Notes: a model not told the origin generated them from the sequence alone. 64,000 bases of DNA from Arctopsyche grandis (GCF_051622035.1 NC_135355.1:33771986-33835985), one strand, 5' to 3'; positions 1 to 12,450 are shown, counted from the first letter of the stretch. Numbers and translations are program-made.

Positions 1-336
1 CTATCACAGACCCATTTAGATCTTTACCCAAAGATGTTTCGAAGTCCAGACGTTTTAAAAGGGTTGGACTATCTTCAGTTGCTTCTGAAGCTTACACACC
101 ACTAATAGGCTTGAGTCTTTCACATCATTCACACCTACTATGTGTCTCATCTACATATGTACTTCTTTCAATCTTTTGGTTAAACAATGGTTCATCTACA
201 GTTACTCTTATAGTAACCTTTCTTCATACATACATTCTTAGTTTCTTAGCTTAATTAAGCTGTTTAGACATTTTCTTATATGTTACGTATAATTGTATAA
301 TCATGTTTAGTATTTTCTACTACTATCTAGAAATAG
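1..336. other. AT-rich stretch, no gene seen
   Basis: No reading frame, splice-site pair or recognisable repeat is supported here. The sequence is AT-rich with a few short tacata runs. Confidence 0.5.
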
Positions 337-440
337 CCATAGCGTAGTGCTCTGATAGAGCTATTGCATACCAGTAGAGAGGTTGTGGATACAAGTCTCG
401 GCCAAATACGTTGTCGGTGAGATATTGTGGTTATCAAACA
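337..440 (+). mobile_element. SINE family S2, 5' head fragment
   Basis: A tRNA-like head with an A-box-like stretch (agtgctctgatagagc) and a decayed B box (ggatacaagtctcggcc). It matches in order the minus-strand heads of the S2 copies at 39.5, 46.1 and 59.1 kb, and then breaks off after ggtgagatattgtgg. The body is missing, so this is a 3'-truncated or eroded copy. Confidence 0.6.
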
Positions 441-494
441 ATAAATGTATATAAAAAAACCTAATTGAGAAATCACCAATTCTCTCCGTAAACT

Positions 495-592
495 TTGATC
501 AGGAGTATGGCAAAGTGCTCAATCTGCCATAGCGAGAGAGGGACGAAAAGGGAAAAAAACTATCTATCAGAACAGTGTGGACAATAATAGGT
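495..592 (-). repeat. R5 dispersed repeat fragment
   Basis: The segment containing gcgagagagggacgaaaagg and agaacagtgtggacaa is the reverse complement of 55885-55950. It is an eroded copy of the R5 family (see 5885-6480, 11090-11345 and 55855-56175). No coding capacity is seen. Confidence 0.5.
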
Positions 593-696
593 TAATTCTT
601 GTTATGGCACATGTGATGTATGAATGTATGTAATAAAAAATAAAAATAAAAAATGATTAATTTCTGTTGTCTGGACTTTGGATTTATATTTTATGT

Positions 697-1100
697 ATCT
701 TTGTTGAACTACTCCTTTGTAACAAAATCAAGTTGTAAACGATCCTAAAATTTACACTCAGAAATTGAAAAAAAAGAAGCAAATAAGCTACTCTATCGTT
801 ATTTGTAGCTGCTATGATGAAGATGATTTTCATAGCATCTTTCAACCCAATGAAGATCATTAACCGTAAGTACTATTATGTCTAATCTAACTTAACCTAA
901 CCGTTTAGATTTAAAATGGTTGTATCTTTGTTGAACTAATCCTTTGTAACACAATCAGATTGTATATGATCTTAAGATTTATACTAAGGAATCGAAGTAA
1001 TTCATTATTTGAAGATGATTTTCATAGTATCTTAATGAAAATCTATGATATTCAATGACAATCATTAAGCGTACGAACTATTATGTATGTCTAATTCTAA
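697..1100. repeat. Local direct duplication, about 225-bp period
   Basis: Two diverged direct copies lie at about 697-890 and 922-1100. Both contain atctttgttgaact, tcctttgtaac, gaagatgattttcatag and a late actattatgt block. Differences are spread throughout, so the duplication is old. Neither copy codes for anything recognisable. Confidence 0.6.
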
Positions 1101-1139
1101 TTTATGCTGTTTTCATTTGCCATGAAAGCTATAAATGTA

Positions 1140-2440
1140 AGTCATTGCATTGTTGATAGTCGGAATTTGGTACTTTCAGTGATCTTTACATACCCAAGTT
1201 GTACTCTAATGAGAGGAATTCTTTTGTGAATTAAGTGATTTAAATTGGCAAACATCGGTCTCGAGGACATGGGTTCAGACTTGTACCAGAACCGATTTGT
1301 TCTCGTTGCCTTGGTTATATCCGTTTCTTTGGTCATATCGGCACGCCTTGAAAACAGAGCTATTTTTAAAGTGCATTTTAAAATGCACTTTCATTCTGCA
1401 TACCGAGACATTTCCTGCAGACGAAGAGGGTTCTCCGTGTTGATTTTTACCTTGTTTTCTCAATAAACAAGTGCGAAACGTTTCAGCTTTCGTCGCCTAT
1501 TAGAAACCTTATCGCATGCATTATTTACGCTCTACCTATTTTCATACTACACTATACTCGATAAGGGCCACCGAACGAGTCTCAAACTATTAAAGCAAAG
1601 TATCATGTTGTATGAAAGTCTTTATCCTTGCCTAAGATCGTGACATCACCTTCGAATCTCATTGTTTTCAATTCAAAATTCGTACGCTAACTGACGTCGG
1701 ACAAACAACAAAGAAATTCCTTGTCGAGTTCCAGTCGCGTTCTGAATTGATTAGATTCGATGACCGAATTGTCTAATTATACATACATAAGACTGTAGTA
1801 AATACGCTGATGAGCAAACAGAGTGATCCATGCATACCTCGACGTGTCTGCATTCGTTTACGTTATCTGCTCTCGGTGTTGGCATACTTGAGACCATTCC
1901 TAGGTGGATACTTGGAAACGGAGGCAAGTCGAGGGTCCAATTTGGCGCACTTGAACGTTACAATAATGCGGCTATTTAAAAGTGTAGACGAATTCGACAC
2001 TGTTATTAATTTTTAGTTTGTTGAACTCATCTCGGACTCAATCGAAGTGTGTTGTATCGAATATTGTGGCCACGAATCATATTCGAATTTGCAGCCGCAG
2101 TTGTGTGGTCTGATCGATTTCACTTTCTAGTCTCGTTTAAATAAAAGAAAAGGTTTGTCATTATAGGGACCACACCTAAGCTTGAATTGATTCGTTCTAA
2201 ATTGACCGCACGGGTGTTCGAAGAGATGAATCTGATAAAAAATAACTAGTTGAGTCACAATGCACACCTCTTACTTTATCTATAAAGCGATTAAAAAATC
2301 ACCATACAGACATCAATTTTAATAGCCTATCGATTTTTCATATTTTGACGCTTTTTCTTCTATTAATTTCATCGGCGAATGTTGGATTAAATATTCGCCA
2401 ACTGTCATTTCTACCTTTCATATTCCAATCATTTTTACAA
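1140..2440. other. Non-coding stretch with a 24-bp perfect palindrome
   Basis: No gene is supported. Short frames (for example 1810-2016) have no family resemblance and no splice context. One exact 24-bp palindrome lies at 1369-1392: arm aaagtgcatttt, then its reverse complement with no spacer. Confidence 0.5.
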
Positions 2441-2446
2441 GGCTTT

Positions 2447-2508
2447 TACTCAAAGCCTTGGGTCGCGTAAGTATGAAACTATATAAAGTTGACCCAAGGC
2501 TTTAAGTA
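2447..2508. repeat. Short inverted repeat (hairpin)
   Basis: The arm caaagccttgggtc is followed after about 30 bases by gacccaaggctttaag, giving a stem of roughly 15 bp. It could be a decayed MITE end pair or a chance cruciform. No function can be read from it. Confidence 0.5.
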
Positions 2509-2562
2509 ATATATTTAACTACACTAATTTAAGCCGGGATCGTGATTTTGATTGAAAAATTT

Positions 2563-3038
2563 AACCAACAGTGTGGTTTAGTGGTGAGTGTTGTATTATT
2601 TCGTGCAAGGTGTCACGTGTTCGGTTCCTACCAGAGTCTCGTTGTTGGCCAGACCTTGGTTTGTCGATATCGATCGTTTTTTTTTATCAGAATTTGCCAA
2701 TTTTTCTGATTTTAATTGAAGCGGTTCCTGTAAAATTGGCTTTTCCTTTCCAATTTTCTATTGCAAAACTTGAGTTATTCTTATATCTCAGGTTTCGCCA
2801 GATTTCTCCCCATAGATGTATCTGTGGTTGATTATTGAATGTAAAAAAAAATATATGTCTGACCATAGATGTCAGGTATTGTTTCGATTTACATGTGTAT
2901 GTATGTAATAATTATGTATTTAATATATGTAATACATAATTTCTCGAGTCTTAATCTGTTTAGCACACTTGCAGCTTTGGAGCGATGCGTTAGGAGAGTG
3001 TGCATGATTAATTGAAATAAAATAAAAATAAAATTAAC
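2563..3038 (+). mobile_element. SINE family S1, near full length
   Basis: The head has a degenerate A box (tggtttagtggtgagtg) and B box (gtgttcggttcc). It is followed by the S1 body landmarks: the agaccttggttt junction, cagaatttgccaattttt and agcggttcctgtaaaattgg. The 3' part carries agctttggagcgatgcg and an aaataaaataaaa tail. It matches the copies at 10.2 and 6.6 kb in the same order. No target duplication is clear. Confidence 0.75.
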
Positions 3039-3039
3039 T

Positions 3040-4065
3040 ATTTTTAATAACCTAATTAACGTATTTTTGTACATTTGTTATTGATATGTCGTTTAAACTT
3101 TCTTTTTATTTTATTTAATATTTAAGTACTTTTTTATCAGTTTTTTTTAGTAGTCATTCGGCCGCACTTTCTTTATCTTACTGAAGATATTCGTACACTA
3201 ATTTGAGATATTCAAAATTATGAATCGCGAAAATGAAATAATTGGAATGCATATTTATGTATGTAGATATAAATGCCTAATGTACAATAAAATTTTATAG
3301 TTTATGCACGAACTTGTAATTTTGTCTAATGGAAGGAACCCACATGAGTGATCATTTGACATCGGCTCATAAAATTTAATGTTAGTAAATAACAGTAGGT
3401 ATATTATTCCTGCTGTTACCAATTGTAACTAAAAAGAAGTTTTTTATATTCGTAATATGGTGTTGCGAATGTTAAAAAGATCTCATTTGATTAGTTATTA
3501 GGGATTGAATTTTACCGTCAAATTTACTGGTAAAAGGTAAATAATTTATCCATTACTGGTTTACTTATTTTTACCGATAAATGACGAAACAATAACGTGG
3601 ATTAGATAACTGTATGTGGTTACTCTTCATAAAAACGTTAACCTAGTGATTGAAATAAATCTCAGGTGAATGAAGTCATATAAATACATAAAGTCCATTC
3701 ATAATAATTAATAATTATTATTGAAACAACCAACTGATCGCATTTATTACGACTCGATTGGTCTGTGTTGCCACTCTTAATCAAGCATCAGTGTGGCCAC
3801 TCCTACTAATTCATCAGTGGCGTTACAAGAGAACTGTCAAGTTGGCAGAAAGTTCGCTACTCGCTACAACTTATTACAATGTGTTACTATTACTACATAT
3901 GTTACCACTGTACAAAGCGTCAAGACTTATAAATAAAAGAGAATTATGACGAGTTTGCTGCCTTGCATACCTTCTATTCATCCAGCTCAAAATTTTAGCC
4001 GTTTTGGACATTTAATACTGAAAAATAAACAAATTACCAACTACCTGATTTACAATACGCCATTT
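3040..4065. other. AT-rich non-coding stretch
   Basis: I see no gene, terminal inverted repeat or match to another family in the window. The frame at 3758-3949 resembles nothing I know. Confidence 0.45.
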
Positions 4066-4520
4066 ATATCGATTACACTGAGCAACAAAAAAAAAATAAC
4101 AGAGCGGAGACTAACCAATCTTTACTAAGTTTGACCCACTGAATTCGAATATGATCATGATTTTTGTTGGTTAGTGATCGTTTACGAGATATGAGCGTTT
4201 AAAAAACTGCGCGATTTTTACAGTTTTTTGGCTTTTGCGTTCTTTAACTCAAAATCTAGTATTGTTGTGCTCAAAGTGAGTATTGGAATCAATAGTCATA
4301 TGTTTTTTCTGTTGATTGTGATTTTTTATTGTATTAAAATACTTATAATTAATTGTTTAGCGAATTTTAAAAGTCAAAAATATATTTTTTTACGGATTTT
4401 TTCTCTGTGTTATGCTGCGTTTATTTGGCCAGTTTTTTATTTCACCATATTTATAAGGATTGGTTTTCTATCTCAATATTTTTTTTTATCTAAACGCACT
4501 AACTCGGGTGGTAATGCAAT
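4066..4520 (+). repeat. R3 dispersed repeat, copy 1
   Basis: It shares an ordered set of blocks with 17325-17930 and 32285-32725: gattacactgagcaacaa, acccactgaattcgaatatg, atgatttttgttgg, tttaactcaaaatctagta, cacagttttttg-like text and ataaggattggttttct near the end. A frame at 4228-4557 is open but is hydrophobic low-complexity sequence and is not kept open in the other copies. The class is unknown. Confidence 0.65.
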
Positions 4521-5884
4521 CCCTATTAGTTACAATAAGCAAATATTTCATATATAAATATATAATTTAGAGTATACATAAATCATCATATGTACATATG
4601 TATATAAGTTTTATTGCCTGTAAAATAAATGTTAGTGTGCAAGTATTATAGAGATGTGAACTATAAGCGATCCCAAAAAAAAGATACTTTGTATATTATT
4701 ATATAATACTTACATACATAGATGGAGTAATAAAAAGGGATACTCACCTGTACATAAAACGTTTCAATGGCCGTTAACCATGTCCAATAAACTATCCGTA
4801 CATATGATGCATATTAAATTTACATTGTAAGAAGTCATTAATCAAACCTCTAACAATGAACCTTATTGTTGTTGGGGAAAAAATGAATTAGAGTCCATTC
4901 ACCATAATGCGCCCCCATCCATCCCTTTTAATGAACCGTGCATACATTTTATTGCGGGCCTATTTTTTGGGATCTTCCGATACTATGAATTATGTATGTA
5001 TGCCACGGTGGATATTTTACGACGCTCATTCATTTTTAGATTTGACCGTTCACCATTTGAATGAAAAGTTGACCGTTGACGGGTCGCTTGTAAAAATCCA
5101 GGTAATGAAAGCGTGGGTGTGGTCTTATGTCACGTGCCGATTATACGCGATATTCATTCAAGCGTGATACTAATTTAACACATGAACCGAGCAATCTCGT
5201 ATAAGAGTGAACCAATTCCGACAAAAAGTAAAGGTTTCGATTTTACATCAGATAATGTGACATGTATGCATTGTGAAAATAAGTCGTACAAAAAATGCAC
5301 AATGCTTCACATATAAAATAATCATATTAATTAATTTATTTATTTAAAGTTTATATCACTGTGCGTTTAACCTTTGAAGGACGGAGCGTCGAGATCGAAC
5401 GAGTGTCCCGAACCGCGGTCGAGTAAGACCCCAGTATTTTTTAATCAAGATACAGCTTTTCTCAATACAAATGGGTTCAATATATATCTTATTAATCATT
5501 TTATACATCAACATAAAAAAAAATGTTTAGTCCTATACCATGTTTTTGACTAATTTTGTATTAAAAAGTAGCGACAAGCATCGACACGCAAACGCGCATA
5601 GGTAAGGCCAACAGGCAACTGCACGACTTAATAGCCACGCGCCGAAAGCGACGATAACAATAGCTTACGAAAATATAGCTGTCTCTTTCTCTCGCATTGA
5701 TTCATCGATCAACAAGAATATGCAAGTGAACAGTAAAAAACATGACTTATCGCTACCGCCTTTAAATCATACTTTGGAACGTAGAAATGTATAAATGTAT
5801 TTTTTTTACGATGTATCCTATTTTTAAACCATACAAAATCTATTAGGAAAAACGTACAAATTGGGGCACTTGTTGTTTTTATAA
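4521..5884. other. Non-coding stretch, partly higher GC
   Basis: No gene is recognised. About 4900-5170 and 5370-5430 are less AT-rich than their surroundings, and a frame of 86 codons is open at 4907-5167 without family resemblance. This could be single-copy regulatory sequence. Nothing decisive is visible. Confidence 0.4.
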
Positions 5885-6480
5885 AAAATTGTTGTATTTT
5901 TTAGACGTGTCTATTATTACGATTATTTTTCACCATCGCATTAGCGGAATTGATTTGAATATCTATTGTTGATTAAACCGCGCAAAATGGCAAAGTTTCA
6001 AAACTATTGGAAGAATGTAGAATATACATAATATACATATTATGTTGTTAGACCAATGAGCGAAGTGAAATATAGAAGAGGCTTGTAATAACGTACGAGT
6101 GAAGTAAAAAAAATATATGAGAGATAATGAGAGTCTATAATGCAAATTTTATAAGATATATTGTGAAAATGAAAAAGTTACAGGCGTTTAAACAATTAAA
6201 ATCTGATAAAACGCGAGAGTGGCAGAGAGGCAGATAAATACGGCAACTTACCATTAGACGTCAAGAAGATCGAAATTTTAGTATTTTTCAAACGTGTCTA
6301 TTACGATTATTTTTCGCCATCGTACTGGTGGATTTGATTTCCACATATGTACATATATTGATGACCAAACCGAGCAAAATGGCAAAGTTTGAAAACAATC
6401 GGAAGAATATGGATATAAAACCAAAATTTCGTCAGACGAAAAAGCGAAAGCAACTTGATATGAGGCTTGTAAATAGAATA
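5885..6480 (-). repeat. R5 repeat, two tandem copies
   Basis: Two direct copies about 390 bp apart (5885-6080 and 6285-6480) share acgattatttttc, ccatcg, aaaccg-gcaaaatggcaaag and ggaagaat. Between them, 6170-6235 holds the R5 block ggcgtttaaacaattaaaat. Read on the minus strand this gives the acgcctataac-type text of the copies at 11.2 and 55.9 kb. It is non-coding and the class is unknown. Confidence 0.55.
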
Positions 6481-6535
6481 GGCTTGTAATTAGGAATATT
6501 TTGCATCAATTTTCAGTACTAATATATGTAAGTAT

Positions 6536-7805
6536 GTACAAGAGTCAGCCATGAATAAAAAGCATCCTCGTGAGGGCCAAATAGAAGAGAAAATATCAAA
6601 ATTCACTCATATTTGCCAGCAGTTTGGCTTAGTGGTAGCGTATATATTTAGTATCACTGAGGTCAAAGGTTCGAGTCCTCGCCACTGCTGGTTAGATTTG
6701 GGGGTTTTGTGACTCCAAATCGATCGTTTCTCTATCAGAGTTTGCCAATTTTATCTGATCATTGCTGAAACGGTTCCTGAAAATTGGTATTAGATCTAGT
6801 CCTGTTGTCACAATATCTGCCTGTGTATAATTTGTAATAATTATACACAGTAATCTGAAATCTATAGATATCTCTATCGACATCTTTATAATTCCGTATT
6901 TATTGAATGTATAAAAATTGTATACAAAAAAAAATCTAAAAATAATCCATAGATGTCACTATGATTATTATTTCTGATTAATTGTTATATGCTATATATT
7001 CTGATTGTATATGTATGTATTACTGTATTTCTGATTTCTGATTGTTTATGTATTGTGTATTTCGTTAACGTACACCCGTCGCATTGGAGCAAATCTGTAA
7101 TGGCGAGTGTGTATTGATTTGTGACAGTAAAATAAAATAAAATAAAAATATATCACACACAATTATGAAAATAATGATGAGCGCAGGCCACCAGACAAAT
7201 AGGTTAAAATAATCTCAGATAATCTACGCTCACTGAGGTGAATAAAATCACATTCAGGGACGACAGCAACGATTTCATTAAGAAGTAGGATAGCTCTTGG
7301 AATATGAGCCATCCGATAAAGGACTGTGCGGGCAAGAGTACAATCAAATGATAATGTTTTCTTCGCATATTATTATTTGGAAAAAAAAGTCCCAACGGTT
7401 CCAACAACGACGAACATGGAGTATTACCACGTAGAAACTGGAGAGCAAAACGAATTAATGAGAAGTATCTCCGAAGTTCAAGGGAATTATTCTCGAGCAT
7501 ACCCAAATGGAAAGGAGTAGGGTAGAGATATGGATAATAGCTATACTCTTTCTTATATAGGAAAGGAAGAAATGCTTTTTGCACTTTCTCAATCGCCAGA
7601 GAGTAATTTGCATCATGCAGATTCCACACAATAGCATTATACTCCAGCTTGCTTCTAAACAAGCGAGTTGAAAAGCAAGTGAGAAGACAAAGGGTTGGAG
7701 AATAACTTTGCATATCTCAAGACAAATCCGAGTCGACGAGAGGAAACGTCAGCGACTGTCTTGATGTAGTTGTGAAAGGTAAGTTGGGGATGAAAAGTGA
7801 TAATA
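6536..7805 (-). mobile_element. Non-LTR retrotransposon 3' part, broken
   Basis: The minus strand encodes the C-terminal end of a LINE reverse-transcriptase polyprotein. From about 7800 downward it reads LTFHNYIKTVADVSSRRLGF. After a frame change comes RSKLEYNAIVW...KVQKAFLPFLYKKEYSYYPY...LGMLENNSLELRR, a typical post-RT region of insect LINEs. The longest open stretch is 7204-7713. An S1 SINE (6613-7148) interrupts the 3' untranslated part, and the LINE resumes at 6536-6612. A second copy of the same family lies at 33525-33812 and confirms the order. It is 5'-truncated, frame-shifted and inactive. Confidence 0.8.
6613..7148 (+). mobile_element. SINE S1 nested inside a LINE
   Basis: A full-length S1 copy. 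It has A box tggcttagtggtagcg, B box ggttcgagtcc, the ccactgctgg end of the tRNA-like fold, then gtgactccaaatcgatcg, cagagtttgccaatttt and gaaacggttcctgaaaattgg. The 3' part is cgcattggagcaaatctg with an aaataaaataaaata tail. The LINE sequence on both sides rejoins as in the uninterrupted copy at 33.6 kb, and a short atat-type duplication is plausible at the joints. Confidence 0.85.
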
Positions 7806-8744
7806 TTTAATAAGGGGATGATATTTAGTAACTTGTTAAATTAATTGAAATATAAAATGTGGCAAATTTTAATATGATATTCATTTTTAAAAGTCGGCAG
7901 GTTTCTTTGCCGCGCCTATATTACTATACTTACATATACTGTGATTTCTTATTGATATTCAAGACGATTTCCAGAAATGTTTCCTCTTTCAGAATGATAA
8001 TGACCTACTTTGCCAAAATAGCGACATTTGTATACACCAGGGATTCTTAAACAGTGTTCCGCAACGACTTTTACAATTGAGTTGTGATTATTCCTAGGAA
8101 AATTTTCAGCTTCGCCGCACAATGATAGTATACGTGTAAAAATAAAATCGTACGTTTATTTCAACAGAAAAATACATATACACTCGTAATGTAATCAATT
8201 ATTGCTCTGTAATTGTGGGCACAATACATTTGGATGATTAATAAACATGCAAATAATTTTGTCATAGTGTACATACATATAATGAACGCATATATGTATA
8301 TACAATCAAACGGTCGAAATTCAATAGGGAAATCCCGGCGATGATGAAAGGCATTTTCTCGGAACTGGGAAATTGTCACCGATCAATTCTTCGTACTCAA
8401 TATTAATATATGCATACATGTTGTAGTACAATAACCTGCCCCCAAAAACACATGACATCATTGAACGCACATATCATTGCTTATTTTGACGCATTCGTCG
8501 TTATTCAAATTAGATTTGCTAGAGCGTAACCGTGAGAAAAATTGACCACAATCGATAAGTGTGTAGAGGAAAATACCTTATTTAGACCATTGTATTATAT
8601 TACATATGTATGTATAATAAAACGGTGAGTCTCCAAATTAGATTAAAATAAATTAAGATTTTCCTAGTATCAATTTTGAATCAATCTTTTACTGTACCTC
8701 GGAAAATGCAGGTGTGTGTAATATTTTATTTTATTTTTACATAC
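7806..8744. other. Non-coding stretch with a possible hAT end
   Basis: No gene is seen. At about 8038 the text cagggattcttaaacagtg resembles a hAT-type terminus (cagggrttctyaaac), but no partner end or target duplication is visible nearby. Confidence 0.35.
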
Positions 8745-9160
8745 ATGTTAGATTTGGTTAAATTTGGGGGTATTTGTGACTCCAAATCGATCGACTCTTA
8801 TCAGAGTTTGCCAATTTTATCTGATCATTGTTGAAACGGTTCCTCAAAATTGACAAAAAAATCATCTTTCCTGTTGTCACAAATCTTCTGTATTCATTGT
8901 GTGTATAATTTGTAAAAATTATGTACGAAATCTAAATCCATAGATGTCTAAATGGATTAATTCTGTAATTAATGAATTAATTAATTGCTATTTCGTGTTC
9001 TTCAACTTCTGGAAATACAGTGATTTATGTAATAATAAAATGCTGCATTGTTTGTCATTAATTGTCCAGGAAGGCGCACTACATATATGCACATATACAT
9101 ACATATATCAGAAAGGCCTAACAGGTAATCCCCAATGCACCTTCCTAGCCTATTTAAAAT
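8745..9160 (+). mobile_element. SINE S1, headless copy with hairpin tail
   Basis: It begins inside S1 (gtgactccaaatcgatcg, cagagtttgccaattttatc, gttgaaacggttcctcaaaa) and runs through atccatagatgtct and cttctggaaatacagtg. It ends in the S1 hairpin module gtccaggaaggcgca. A second, reverse-oriented hairpin module follows (aggcctaacaggtaatcccc, ...ccttcctagcc). The tRNA-like head is absent. Confidence 0.7.
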
Positions 9161-9284
9161 ATAATTATACAATTTATAGAATAATTTTTAACAAAGCCTC
9201 ATAGAGATATTAATGGATAATTTTTTTTTGACAAAATTTTGATAAACTTACATTTTTGGAGCATTTTTTTTTTATATAAATCGT

Positions 9285-9380
9285 CAAATTTCGGGATGCT
9301 GAAAAACTCAAAAATGGGTTAAGGTTGGCAATTTGTTGGAACCGTTTCTATGAAAATCAGATAAATTGGAGAACAATACG
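9285..9380 (-). mobile_element. SINE S1 fragment
   Basis: It contains gggatgctgaaaaactc, ggcaatttgttggaaccgtt and atgaaaatcagataaattgg. These are S1 body landmarks read in reverse. It is cut short just where the next S1 unit (9405) begins. Confidence 0.6.
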
Positions 9381-9404
9381 TAATACAATTAATACAAGTA
9401 TGTT

Positions 9405-10184
9405 TTTACAATGCAAATTCATGCAAATATCATCCACAGTGACATTTATGTCACTGTGGCAATTTTTATAGCATTCTAATGAGCGAATATCGGGATGCTG
9501 AATAACTCGAATTTTTGGGAAAGAGAGATAGAACAGGGTTGCCAATTTGTTGGAATTGTTTCAATTGAATCAGATAAATTGGCAAACTTTGATAGGAAAC
9601 GATCGACCTTGGAGTCATATATTCAAGGTCTGGCCAGCAGCACAGGCAGGGATTGAATTCGTAACAACACAATTGAAAGTATTACATGCTAACCATTGAT
9701 CTATGTTGCTGGTATATTTTTATTTCATAAAACATGAACACTCGCCTTTACCAATCGCTCCAAAGCGACGAGTGCACTTATACAGACATTTCAATCCTAT
9801 CAATCAATACATAAGCATTTTAATACAATAAATCAATACATAAGCATTGAGTCAATATACATAAGCATTTTATACTATGCGAATTCATGCAAACATCCAT
9901 AGTGATTGATATCTGTGGAGAAAATTTTACAGAATTTTATTATAGAAATTAGCGAACCTAAAGACGCTGAATAACTTGAGATTTGCAAGAGAGATTGGAA
10001 AGGAAATTCCAATTTACAGGAACCATTTATATGAAAATCAGAAAAATTGGCAAGTTCTGATAGGAAACGATCAAACTGGAGTCACAAACCAAGGTCTGTC
10101 CAGCAGCAACCAGTGGGACTCGAACCCGTGATCACTATGTTCAAAAGCATATATGCTAACCACTAGTCCACGATGCTTGTTGTA
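9405..10184 (-). mobile_element. Dimeric SINE S1 unit, copy 1
   Basis: Two S1 monomers lie head to tail. Read on the minus strand, monomer B starts at 10184 with A box tggttagcatatatgc and B box cgggttcgagtccc. It ends near 9716 in the tail tatgaaataaaaata. Monomer A follows directly with its own head (tggttagcatgtaatac, B box decayed) and runs to about 9405. Monomer A carries a hairpin ccacagtgacat/atgtcactgtgg. The same B-then-A junction occurs at 19.93 kb, so the dimer moved or was copied as one unit. Confidence 0.75.
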
Positions 10185-11089
10185 TTTAAAATATATTTTT
10201 AGAACGTTTCTATGCATATAAATATATACATATACAGTCTTACAAATCTTTATTTGAAATCGAAACCAGCAATCGTAATTCTCCGATGGCTTACATTGCC
10301 AGGAAATGAGAAAAATACCAACTACAAAAGATTCCCTTAACGTAACATCAACAAATATACATACATACAATGCACACTTTTGCAAAATCCACAGAAACTT
10401 TTCAATAAAAATACACCGAGCAGATTTTCACTACATGCGTACAAAAAAAAGTGAACGATCTCCGTTTCTCGACTTAATAACATTATAATGATGATGATTT
10501 TTAAATAACAAGATCGGCTTGAGCGGCAGTATCAATTCTCGAGTAATGCGACTCGAGTGTTATTATTAAAAGTCGGCCATTTTTTAAAATACCGAGTGCG
10601 AATTGAACACATTCTCATCTCCCACATGAATCGGCACAGCTTTACATCAATAATTACAAATGATCTTGCTTTCAGCACGCCCCGTCCAATTCAGTCTTTT
10701 TATTGCACCGCTTTTTTATTTCGCTTTAATATCGTAGTAACCGGTTGAAGTTTTATGGCATCATCAGATGATGTCGTTCGTAATTACTTCTCTTACACTT
10801 CATCGCCTGCTTACTGAGCAGCTTCCAATCTTGAACCTGAGGCTTCGCAGTCCTCGTGTCATATTGCGTGTATGTCATTATAAGTGTATCCTGTTCATTG
10901 ACAAGCGTAATCCCCGAGAGATTAAGACTACCGTATACTATTTTATTACAATCAGGGATACCTCTATAATTAGATTTTTTTTTTTATTTTTATCAATTGG
11001 AAATCATTAACTTTCTGAATATGTATAATGTTCCTCTATTTGTGTAATTATTACAAGGCCTTTGCTTAGCTTTACTTCGTCTTATGGTT
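10185..11089. other. Non-coding stretch
   Basis: I find no gene or repeat family member. Open frames at 10306, 10557 and 10768 lack recognisable domains. About 10505-10640 is slightly richer in CG dinucleotides. Confidence 0.4.
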
Positions 11090-11345
11090 TGACACTTTTT
11101 CTTACATTCTTCCGATCGGTTTGAAACATTCGCTGATTCGATGGTGAAAATTTATCGAAATAAACACGTTTACGAATCCAAAAATTTTGGAGACGATGAC
11201 AGCTCATGGTCAATAAGTAGCCTTGTTTGTTTGACTTTCCGCCCTCCACTCGTTTTATCAGATTTGAATTGTTTAAACGCCTATAACTTTATCTGTTTCA
11301 CACTACATCTTATAAAATTTGCATTATAACCTCTCATTATTTCTC
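11090..11345 (+). repeat. R5 dispersed repeat copy
   Basis: It holds the R5 landmarks tgacactttttcttacattc, ccgatcggtttgaaac, ccgccctccactcgttttatc, agatttgaattgtttaaacg and cctataactttatctg. The same order is present at 55.9 kb. Confidence 0.6.
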
Positions 11346-11661
11346 ATATATATATTTACATCACTGATAGGTTATATATTTAATGTTAAAATGTTTATAT
11401 TATAATGTTGATAATTCGATATGCGTGCTATGGCCAAACGCCGATGAGTGTTTGACGTTTTGCTGCACGAATGGCGCATTCTACAGTCTATACGGATAGT
11501 GATTTTAGTATCATCAATTTAAAAACAGCTCGGATACAGTACTGATTATCACGATACTAACCTATTACACTATCCATACGGATCTTGATACGCGTGAAAC
11601 TGTTAATAATATGGCTAGTGTATTAATAGTTTTAATAAATTTTATATATACATAGGTATGT

Positions 11662-11985
11662 AGATCAATGGTTAGCACGTAATGCTTTGAATTGTATGGT
11701 CACGGGTTCTATCCCCGGTGTGTGCTGCTGGATATGTGACTCAAACGTCGATTGTTTCCTATCAGAGTTTGCCAATTTATCTGATTTTATTGAAACGCAA
11801 AAAAAAAAAATCGAGTTATTCAGCATCTCGATATTTGCTGATTATAAAAATGCTGCAAAAATATGTCCATAGATGTCTGCGTGGCTGTAATATAAATGGG
11901 TATAATAAATGGTTGTACACCTGTTTAAATAATTACTCGTCGTGTTGGAGCAATCTGCTAGACGATTGTGCATGATTGTTGCATA
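11662..11985 (+). mobile_element. SINE S1 copy
   Basis: A box atcaatggttagcacgtaat, B box cacgggttctatccccg, then tatcagagtttgccaattta, a shortened middle with an A-run, agcatctcgatatttgctg, and the 3' module cgtgttggagcaatctg. It shares the monomer-A head of the dimeric units but stands alone. Confidence 0.75.
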
Positions 11986-12450
11986 CTACATTGTTACAAG
12001 TTATGTACATACTATATTGTACGGTTAACTTAGTATGGGTTCATTATGTTCGTAGAATTGCTGATGCAAATGTCACCCTAAATTTCATTACCATACCCCA
12101 GATTTTGACCACGGCAATATCCTCTTGGAGCGGGGCAAGTTGCCAATTGTATTGGTAACGCATTATATAAATTAAATAATATCTAAAACCTAGTTGAAAT
12201 ATAACAAACGTTCTCTTCTTCCACTATCAACCTAAAAATGTCATTTGCGCATGCATTATTTTTTCCAAGAAAATATTCAACGCCAATATTAAATGTCCAT
12301 TGATTTATTATTTATATTATCGTTCCTTTATTGTTTAAAAAAAATTGTAATTTTGTAATTTATAATAATTCCTTGAAAAATATAAATCAATTTCTCAGTT
12401 TCACCGCTAAAGTGTCAATTTTTTCATTCAAGTCTTATTTACCATCTAAA
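11986..12450. other. AT-rich non-coding stretch
   Basis: No gene, inverted repeat or family match is seen. Confidence 0.4.

Noticed and set aside
7204..7713. 169-codon frame as a host gene
   Set aside because: It is the C-terminal end of a LINE polyprotein, repeated at 33.7 kb, with frame shifts and a 5' truncation.
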